A program made the position numbers and the translations under genes. The notes beneath the pieces were generated by a model, which did not search any database, was not told where the DNA came from, and saw nothing but the letters and a program-made list of their open reading frames with translations. 44,056 nucleotides of DNA from JBAXTE01 sp964653595 (GTDB lineage: Bacteria > Bacteroidota > Bacteroidia > Bacteroidales > WCHB1-69): the NCBI GenBank assembly GCA_964653595.1, contig CAZZHH010000026.1:1-44056 (forward strand), written 5' to 3'. Positions within the stretch are counted from its first letter, which is position 1. Each line of letters opens with the position of its first letter. This document shows, piece by piece, positions 1 to 9,100 of the stretch.

Positions 1-36
1 AGAGATAGGAGACTCAATCTCCTTCTCTTAATTTTT
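1..36 (+). terminator. Rho-independent terminator of an upstream gene
   Basis: Bases 1-12 and 18-28 form an 11-pair stem with one bulged T (position 6) and a five-base loop, CTCAA. The stem is followed by TTAATTTTTT. This is the normal shape of an intrinsic terminator on the plus strand. It implies that a gene ends just left of the window and that the gene at 78 starts a new unit or is reached by read-through. The stem may begin further left than the window shows. Confidence 0.6.
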
Positions 37-77
37 TATCGGACAACAATGAAAATAATTTTATCAAAATAATTAAA

Positions 78-1013
78 ATGAAAAAAATTATCCTTTTATT
101 TTCAATCGTGGCATTTGGAGCAAACACATACTGTCAACAAATACCTTTACATAGTCAGTATATGATGGATCTTTCGATGATAAATCCAGCAGTATCAGGA
201 ATATATGATTTTACCCCCATATCTCTGAATGTTAGGCAACAATGGACTGGTTTTAAAGGTTCACCGGTTACTCAGAGTATGAATACACATAGGTACTTTG
301 GAAAAAATGTAGGAATGGGACTTTCGCTTTTTAATGAAGTCACCACTCCTACCCGTAGAACAGGAGTGCAAGTGACATTTGCATACCATTTACCTTTGTC
401 AAGGGATTTTAGCAAACATCTCTCCATGGGAATTGCACCAGTTTTTTTTCAACATTATTTAAATACCGATTTGCTTACTACAGATCAACCAGATGATCCT
501 GCGGTTGTTAATGGTTTTAATAATCAGTTTTGTCCCGATGCTAATTTTGGCTTGATGTACACTCATAAGAATAAATTTTATGCTGGACTTTCTGTTTTTA
601 ACCTATTACAAATAAGGAAAGATCTTTTTCAAGTTATGGATAAAGTTAAAAACCCAATTGAAAGGACGTATTATCTGGTAACCGGATATAAATTTAAAAT
701 AAATGAAAAGTTTTCTGTTGAGCCTTCTGCATTGTTTCAATATCAGGCAAACGCACCATTTCAGTTTGATGTAAATTTTAGGGGCGTTTACGCAGATAAA
801 TTCGGATTGGGTATCTCATACAGAAACAAAGATGCCCTAGTGTATATGGCTTTTGTTAGTGTTGGTAATTTTAGATTAGGATATTCTTATGATATGACAT
901 TATCAGACATTAAACGTTATTCGTATGGGACAAATGAGTTTCATGTGTCATATCGAATTTTTGGGAAAAAAGCAAATACTAGCAGCTATGTAGGAACACC
1001 TATGTTTTATTAA
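78..1013 (+). CDS. PorP/SprF family type IX secretion outer-membrane protein
   Basis: This 311-residue protein has a signal peptide cleaved near residue 19 (TYC-QQ). The mature start, QQIPLHSQYM followed by INPAVSG, is the hallmark of the PorP/SprF family. The rest is alternating polar and aromatic strands typical of an outer-membrane beta barrel, ending in an aromatic residue (MFY). SprF-type paralogs are known to serve secretion or surface attachment of a particular large T9SS cargo encoded next to them. Here a giant cargo gene lies two genes downstream, and the terminator at 1-36 shows another gene just upstream, so the partner could be either. The PorE-like gene follows after about 30 bases and is probably co-transcribed. 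Length is normal for the family. Confidence 0.9.
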   Translation: MKKIILLFSIVAFGANTYCQQIPLHSQYMMDLSMINPAVSGIYDFTPISLNVRQQWTGFKGSPVTQSMNTHRYFGKNVGMGLSLFNEVTTPTRRTGVQVTFAYHLPLSRDFSKHLSMGIAPVFFQHYLNTDLLTTDQPDDPAVVNGFNNQFCPDANFGLMYTHKNKFYAGLSVFNLLQIRKDLFQVMDKVKNPIERTYYLVTGYKFKINEKFSVEPSALFQYQANAPFQFDVNFRGVYADKFGLGISYRNKDALVYMAFVSVGNFRLGYSYDMTLSDIKRYSYGTNEFHVSYRIFGKKANTSSYVGTPMFY

Positions 1014-1045
1014 TAAGCCACATTTAAAAAAAATTTGTGTTAAAT

Positions 1046-2959
1046 ATGAGATTCTACCTTGTTTATTTTGTTGTCCTTGTCAAAATTTTGCTTTTATCGT
1101 CGCAGATCTCTGCTCAAGAAAATGCAATAAATGATTTCATAAATACTCGCAATTATGAGAAGGCTATTGAAGTAATTCTTCTGAATGGCACCCTTGAAAA
1201 TCTTAATAATTCATCTCTAGAAAAGTTAGGCTATTGTTATATAATGACTCGACGCTACGATAAAGCAGAAGAAGTTTATGCAAAACTTGTTGATTCAAAA
1301 AACCCATCGATCCAAAACTTAAAATATTATGCTGAAACACTTATGATTAATCTTAAGTTTGATAAGGCAAAAGAATGGTTAAATCGATGTCGAGAATCAT
1401 CTTCTACAGATAAACTAATTGAGATAAAATTAGCATCGTGTGACTCGTTAAAAATATGGCAAAAACTTGAACCAAATTATCTTATTAAGGATTTTTATCC
1501 AATAAATACCCAATTTGATGAAATGTGTGCTACCTTTACCACAACCGATTTTGTCTATTTAACTACTCGTGAAACCCCATTAAGCGTCAAAGAACCAAGA
1601 AATTTTATAACTGCATCACAGTTTATTATTAAAGGGTATAACTCTTCTCTGATGGACACATCGAAACTTGAGATAGCCGAAAAAATGGTAAACCAGTTAA
1701 ACAAAACTAATATCGCCAATGAATATTGGTGCTCATCGTTTGACTATTGTAAACAACAAAACCTTTTTGCATTTGCGGTAAAAAAAATTCAGCGATGGAC
1801 GCATGATATTTCATTGGGAAATTCTATCATAGTATTCGACGGAATGGAAGACAGGCCTATAGACAGCCTCATAGTCTTTAAATGGGATGGAATGCCTTCG
1901 AATGCCAATTTATCGCAACCATGTTTCGCTAAAAATGGAACTCGCCTCTATTTTTCTAGTGATATGTATGGTGGATGTGGAGGCATGGATTTGTATTATT
2001 CCGATTTAGAGATGGGTATATGGACCAAACCAGTAAATTTAGGCACGACTGTAAATAGCCCTTTCGACGAGATAAGTCCAGCAATTAGTGGTGATTCTTT
2101 ACTTTATTTTTCGAGCAATGGACAACCTGGATATGGAAACTTTGATGTGTTTTTCAGTGCAATCCATTCCAATACATATGATAATCCAATTAACATGAAA
2201 GCACCCATTAACTCAATAGGAGATGATTTATATTTTCGACCTATCATTGGCCAATTTGGATTGCTTACTTCTGATCGCTCGCCAAATGGAAAAGGAGGGT
2301 ATGATGTTTATTTTGTCAACAATATTTCGAATGTAAAAGCTACGAATCTTATTACTCTATTGCCCGACACTATAAAAGAACTAAATATTCCAAATTTCAA
2401 GTTGCCTTATATTTTATTTGATTTTAATCAAACTATAATTGATGAAAATTATGATGAGATTCTAAAAAACCTTGCAGATACTTTAAAGTTGTGCGCTGAT
2501 ATTAAACTTAATATTTTGGGACATACAGACAACGTGGGTAGCGTTAAATATAATCTGGTACTTTCGGAATTAAGGGCAAAAGCAATTGCCGATAGATTAA
2601 TAAGCTTAGGGGTTTTAGAATCTAAAATTACATATAAAGGTTTAGGGATTTCTGAAGATGAACATGTTGAAAATATTAAGTATACTGTCGTTTTGAATAC
2701 ATTAAATTCTGCGGATTATATTCAGTGGTTTAAAGAAAAACTAGCTTATCAAATAGATGTTTTTGTTTTACCTAATGGAAATAAATTCAGCTATTGTGTG
2801 GGAAATTTTGAAAATATAAAAGATGCTGAGGTTTTATTACAAAACATGAAAGTTGGTTCTTTTTCAAAATCTCATATAGGTGCTTTTTATTTTGGAAGAT
2901 ATATAGCAAATTATAAGACTAGCATAAATAGAAGGGTGGATTTAAAGTTAAGCAAATAA
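1046..2959 (+). CDS. PorE-like TPR-PD40-OmpA lipoprotein/secretion protein
   Basis: The ATG at 1046 is preferred over the in-frame GTG at 1037 because it begins the signal peptide (MRFYLVYF, cleavage near ISAQ-EN). Residue numbers here count from the GTG. TPR-like helices span about 30-130. PD40/WD40-like blades lie at about 155-430, including LYFSSDMYGGCGGMDLYY and a second copy ending LLYFSSNGQPGYGNFDVFFS. An OmpA C-terminal domain begins at about 456 with ILFDFN and contains GHTDNVGS and the peptidoglycan-binding D and R positions (LSELRAKAI). This order matches PorE of the T9SS, which tethers the translocon to peptidoglycan. The carboxypeptidase-like regulatory domain usual between PD40 and OmpA seems absent. 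Oddly, the OmpA domain is split: about 85 residues lie between KGLG (535) and its closing NRRV motif (631). It probably works with the PorP/SprF protein upstream. Confidence 0.85.
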   Translation: MRFYLVYFVVLVKILLLSSQISAQENAINDFINTRNYEKAIEVILLNGTLENLNNSSLEKLGYCYIMTRRYDKAEEVYAKLVDSKNPSIQNLKYYAETLMINLKFDKAKEWLNRCRESSSTDKLIEIKLASCDSLKIWQKLEPNYLIKDFYPINTQFDEMCATFTTTDFVYLTTRETPLSVKEPRNFITASQFIIKGYNSSLMDTSKLEIAEKMVNQLNKTNIANEYWCSSFDYCKQQNLFAFAVKKIQRWTHDISLGNSIIVFDGMEDRPIDSLIVFKWDGMPSNANLSQPCFAKNGTRLYFSSDMYGGCGGMDLYYSDLEMGIWTKPVNLGTTVNSPFDEISPAISGDSLLYFSSNGQPGYGNFDVFFSAIHSNTYDNPINMKAPINSIGDDLYFRPIIGQFGLLTSDRSPNGKGGYDVYFVNNISNVKATNLITLLPDTIKELNIPNFKLPYILFDFNQTIIDENYDEILKNLADTLKLCADIKLNILGHTDNVGSVKYNLVLSELRAKAIADRLISLGVLESKITYKGLGISEDEHVENIKYTVVLNTLNSADYIQWFKEKLAYQIDVFVLPNGNKFSYCVGNFENIKDAEVLLQNMKVGSFSKSHIGAFYFGRYIANYKTSINRRVDLKLSK

Positions 2960-3112
2960 GAATAAAAATAAGAAGAGGATTACATTATCGTTGATTTGAT
3001 TAAATTGTTGTTGTGAAACGAGCCATTATAAGGCTTTTCACGCTGGAGAAGGATTCTAGGTGCTCGGATAGCTTTCGGTTTTCATGCGACCGCTAAATAA
3101 TATAAAGAAAAT
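2960..3112 (+). promoter_or_regulatory. Structured 5' leader before the giant cargo gene
   Basis: This 153-base gap is visibly less AT-rich than other spacers. It contains a hairpin at 3013-3041 (GTGAAA-cg-AGCC pairing with GGCTTTTCAC: 10 pairs, two-base bulge, seven-base loop). A second possible hairpin lies in the last 60 bases (CGGT...ACCG, with AGC/GCT outside it). Neither stem is followed by a T tract, so they are not ordinary terminators. They could be a 5' leader or an mRNA-stabilising structure. I recognise no riboswitch class. Confidence 0.35.
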
Positions 3113-6100
3113 ATGAAAAAATTATCATTATTAAGTTTCTTTGTTTTCGCTTGGATAAGTGGATTTGCCGCTGATTTTTATTGGGTTGGAAACGGGGGCA
3201 ATTGGTCAGATTTTGCTTCACATTGGGCCACTTCGTCAAATGGCTCTACTATGCATACTCGTGTTCCAACAGTTGGTGATGTGGTCTTTTTCGACCAATA
3301 TTCTTTTAGTGCTTCGGACACTAGTCAGGTTGTAGTTGTGGATACAACGTTTATTGCTTGCAGTTCAATGCATTGGCAAAATGTTCAAAACATTCCTGAG
3401 TTTCTTTCTTCCGCATTTGATACTTTATTTATTTCAAATCAATTGAATTTGGCAACCTCTTCGGAAATGGTTTTTAATTTTCTTGGGAAGATCTTTTTTC
3501 AACAATCCATAGCGAACCAAAATTTAGCCTTTAACCCAGCTAATCAAATTATCAAGGCAGATGTATGGATTAATATAAATGATGGTACTTTGTCGGTTAG
3601 TACCAACTTAATTATGCCCTCTAAAAGATTATTTTTATATGACGGTGAATTGAATTTGAATAACCACAATCTATATGTCCAGCATTTTAATGCAAGTCAG
3701 ATAGCTAATATTCCAGCTGTAATAGACAATCCAATTTTTAGCAACTCAGACACAGTTGTTTGTTTTGGCTCTTTACATTTTCTCGACAATATTAACCTCG
3801 ATAACTTCTCAGGTGTTTTAGATTTTAAAGCAAATTTTTCAGATTCAAATTTTATAAGTTTTGGCACTCATGTCCTAAATTCAGAATTGATTTTTTCATC
3901 AGGGAAACAATATTTTCTGGGGAGTAACATCCATACAGCTAAGTCTCTGAATTTTCCAATGAATGGACAGTTCTTTACTCAAAATTTTAATATATATTGT
4001 ACTTCATTCAAATCTATCGACCCCTATAATCGAACCATTTCTCTAGGATCTTCAAAATTACATGTAAAAGAATTTTTTTTAGAGTCTACAGGCTTAACAT
4101 TTAACTCTTCACTAGCTACCCTAAATTTTGCTGGGTTAGGAGGTTATCATTTTAATACAAATAAACCAGATTTAAAATTTAATTCTTTATCGGTTTTACA
4201 GCCATATGTATTAGAATGGAATGGAAAAATTGATGTTGATACCCTTGATCTTATTGCTGGAAGTATAATTTATTTTGCCGAAAGTTCTATGATTAACCTG
4301 CTTTACCTTAATGCAAATGGAAATTGTGGTAGTTATATTGAGTTGAGAGCAGTGTGTGATCTGGCAAATCAAAATACGGATGAGTGTTTGACTATTTTGC
4401 CCGTATTTAAGTCAATAAATCCAGTGACGGCTAATTATGTAAAAATTTCTAACCTAAAAGCGGACGGTAGTTTTACGTTGACAAACTCTTTTGACGAAGG
4501 AGGGAATGAGGGGTGGATGGTTTCAGAACCTAATTTGCAATCTACATTGTATTGGATTGGAAACCAAGGAGATTGGAATGTTTCTGATAATTGGTCAGCC
4601 TCTTCTGGTGGTGCGCCTCAAAACTGTATTCCAACAAAATTTACGCATGTAGTTTTCGACCATAATTCATTTGTTGCGAACGATACATTGAGTCTTAACG
4701 AATATGGTTATTGTGCTTCTATGTCATGGATTAATTTGAATAACAATGTAGTTTTTAATGGGAAAGGTAATTTGTTTGTAACAGACAGTATCCTCTTAAA
4801 TAACCACATGAAGGCGGATTTTTCGGGTAAAATATTTTTGGAAAATGAAAACATGAACGACTCTCTTTCGATTACAACTGCAGGAGTGAAAATAAATGCA
4901 TCCATAGCAATCGACGGGTTAGCACAGTGGAACTTTATAGATACAGTGACGATAAAAAATGAACTTTTATTGCGTAAAGGAAAACTTAAATTTTCAGGCA
5001 AAAAGATAGCTGTTGATAATCTCATTTCTAAGACCAACGAACTTAGAACAATAGATATTGAGAATACTTCTGTTGACTTAACCGGAGATGGGATTGTTTG
5101 GGATTTAAATCCTACAAACTTGTCATTTGATGCTTCTGGTTCACAGATGTCAATATCAGGGACATCTTCCACTGTAAAAATTTTTAATGGAGCTGGGCAA
5201 ATATACGATGAGGTTAATTGTATATCAAATTTTGTTAAGTTGAACGGTGGTAATAAATTCAAGTTACTTAAAATAGATGCTGGAAATACTGTGAACTTCG
5301 AAAGTGGAACCACTAGTCAAATAGATTCTATGGGTGCCATTTCTTCTTGTACTCAAAGAATATCGCTTGTTTCGGACCTTTTTGATTCGCCTGCTCGGCT
5401 TGTTAAAACTGGGCATGATACTTTGTCTCTAAGCAACCTCTTCATTACAAATATTGTTGCAGACACTACAGGGTCCAAATATTACGAAGCTACCCAAACC
5501 ATCAGCTCTGGAAGAGTGGACGGATGGATTTTTAGCGCCCCAACAGTAGGGCAAACATATCATTGGATTGGAGCAACGAAGGAGTGGAATACATTGTCAA
5601 ATTGGAGAGTGAATAATAATCCAGCAACATGCCTTCCTACAATTTTGGATACTGTTGTTATTGATTCTGTGCATTTTTCAACAACTATTACCGACACAAT
5701 TTTAATTGACAAGAATGCATTTTGTCTTAGTTTTTTAACGGAGGAAAATTTGAGCAAACGATTATATGTTCAATTGAGCCAAAATTTGTACATTGCGGAG
5801 TCTATTTTGTTAAGCGATTCCGTTAATTTTGAGTATTATGTGAAACCGAGTTATGCCAATATAGATGATTATGATTATGGTGTGATTGCTACACCAAATT
5901 CCACCAATGGGTATTTACATTTATCCACAGAAAACTTTAATGTGAACTTATTTGTGGCTTCATCCCATATTACCGATACCGTCTTTCTAAAAACAAATCT
6001 TAATATGGACTCCATTTCGGGACTTTTTGTTAAGAGTGGGCATTTTGTTGCAAATAACAAAAATATAAAATGTGGTTTTTTTTCTAGCATATCAACATCC

Positions 6101-9100
6101 AATAAAGTTGTTGATCTAAAAGGCGCAAATGTAAATATCTCTATGGATCTTGATTTTCAGGAATTTCCTCTGTTACATTTGAATGCCGATAGTTCTTTTA
6201 TTTCGTTTTTAGGAAATAGTGAGTATTTTTCAAATTTTGTGGGAGGAGGACAAACTTATTTCGATGTTATGATTAACGGTGCCACAAATAATTTAGAGAA
6301 TGATTTGTTGGTTTTTGTTTCTGGAGCAAATACTTTTCATATTTTTAAAGCTCTTAATGGAGTAAATCTTTTTGTGGAAGCTGGAAAAACTCAAACGATA
6401 GACTCCACTCTTATTATTCGGGGTACTTGTGAAAATAATCTAACACTGCAATCTTCTATTCCAAACATTGCCTGTAATTTTGTAAACAATAGCATACATA
6501 TCGACACAATTACATGTGTAAAAATACAAGATTGCGATATCTCTCCCGCCGGAGTGGCCATGTTAAGCATTGATAATGGTAATAATTCTGGTTGGACATT
6601 CAATTCCCCTTTGGCCGCCAGCGCATCCTTCGACTTGCCATATCCTGCTTGCCTATCAACGAATCTTGTCTTTAACAATACCTCTGTTTCCATGTGGGGT
6701 GGAACGAATAACCTTGTTTTCGAATGGACAATTGTAGATCATGATACAAACAATTCAGAGAACCTTCAGTATCTTTTTTTAAATCCTGGAGATTATACCA
6801 TTAAGTTAAAAGCTACCGATACAATAACGGGTTGCTTTGATGTATTAAGCAAGAATTTAGAAATAAAAGATCATTCCATCAATCTATCTTCAAATATTCC
6901 AAATTTGACTTTTTGTGAAGGGAGCCCTATTACTTTTAGCGCATCTAGTGATGTTGCTACAGTGTTTGAGTTTTATTTAAACAATGTTTGGGTTGATTTA
7001 GGAGATTCTACTATTAATCAATTCACCTCTAGTGTATTACAAAATAACGATTCAGTGCAAGTGCTTGCAATTTATAATGGCTGTGCTAATAGTAGTAACA
7101 CTCTCAAAGTGTCAGTATCTCCAGCTCCGATTGTTCATCTTGCTTGTTCTGATTTAGATACTACCATTTGTAATCAAGATTCAATTTCCTTTATTGCAAC
7201 CGGGGGAAGTTTCTATGAATTCTTTGTGGATGGTATTACAACTGGGCCTTTTGGAATAAATAATGTATTTAGTTCGAATACTCTTAATCATGGTCAGGTT
7301 GTAACAGTTAGTGCAAAATCTGAAGTGGGTTGTGTTTCTAGTTCTGTCGATTCTTTTGCTGTTACAGTTGTTCCAAATCCCACGGTTGTCCTTTCATCGA
7401 CAATTGATCCCCCAATTATTTGCGCAGGAGATACGTTTATTGTAAACTCTTCTGGCGCAGATTTTTATCAATTTTACGTGAATGGTATTAATCAGGGAGC
7501 AATTAGTAATATTAGCAATTTTAGTACTGCATCTCTTGTGGATGGGAGCGTTATTTCTGTTAGAGGATTAAATTCAAATTTATGTTCTTCTTATGGCAAT
7601 AGCGTAGAGGTGACAGTAAATCCCTCTCCTAATACTATTTTAACTTCCAACCAGCCTGATTTGGAAATTTGTACTGGCGAAAATGTCGTTTTCAATGGAA
7701 CCGGTGCTACAGAATATCAGTTTTTTATTGATAACATTCCTCAAAGTGCTTTTTCAACGATTGGATCTTGGAGTACTTCATCACTTACACATCAACAATC
7801 TGTTTCGCTGGTAGGTCGAATCGGCAATTGCTACGATACGGCTACAACTATTATAGAAATTGATGTTTATCCCAAGATTGAACTATTTTCTTCTGGGAAT
7901 GTGATTTGTCCAGGCCAAAGTGTAACGTTTACAGCCACTGGAGACACTGTTTACCAGTTTTTTGTGGATAATGTTGCTGTTACATCTTTTGGTTCTAACA
8001 ATGTGTATGCAAGCAGTACACTTACCAATGGACAACAAGTTAGTGTTCAAGGGACAACAGGTGGTTGCCCGCCGATACCAATCAGTGTCGTAGTAAATCC
8101 AAATCCGATTTTGGTTTTTTCATGCTCTGAACAAGATAACACAATTTGTAATGGAGATTCCATTGCATTTACCGCATCTGGTGCCAACGCTTATGAGTTT
8201 TTTATCGATGGAATATCTCAAGGTGTTCCATCTGCAAATACTACACTTTCCACAAACGCTCTAAGTTCTGGTCAAACCATCACTGTCTCTGGATATTCTG
8301 GATTTGGGTGCTCCGCCGTTTCAAGCAATTCATACACCATTACCGTGCACGACAATCCTACAGTTTCGCTAGTCTCATCTGAACTCGACGATCAAATTTG
8401 CGAGAACACAGCTATTGTATTTACGGCTTCTGGAGCAGATAATTATCAGTTTCTAATCTCGGAAGTAGCTCAAGGAACACTGTCATCAGATTCAATTTTT
8501 AATTTCCCCATGATTACCAATGGTGCTATCTATTCTGTTCAAGGAGAACGCAATGGTTGTTTCTCATTAGCACCAGAATCGTATAGTTACACTGTTTTCA
8601 ATTTGCCAAATGTAAATTTAGAGCCAATTACTCCAATTTCTGTTTGTGAAGGAGCTCAAATTTCTATAAGAGGCGCCGGTGCTACACAATATGAGTTTTT
8701 TGTGAACAATATATCACAGGGCTCTCCTTCTTTAAATGATGTTTTTCAATCCACGAATTTAGCTAATAATGATCAAATTACGGTTGTAGGGTATCAAAAT
8801 ATTTGTTCTCAATTGAGTGACGACGTTATTACTGTTAATGTGAACCAAATTCCTAATGTAAATTTCACATCCAATATCCCAATGAATGGTTTATGTTTTG
8901 GCGATACCGCCGAATTTTTTGCCAGCGGGGCAATGAGTTATCAGTTTTTTGTTGATGGCGATGTTTTTGGAAGTCAATCTACGGTAAATAATATCTCAAT
9001 ACCAGGTATAGAAGACAATCAAGTGGTTAAAGTGATAGGATATAATAATGCATGTTCTTCCGAAATAGAAAATGTGATTATAGCAAATGTAAATTACCTG

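Noticed and set aside
4708..5313. A 201-codon minus-strand open frame inside the giant gene.
   Set aside because: It is antisense to a well-supported coding region with clear domain repeats and has no recognisable protein features.
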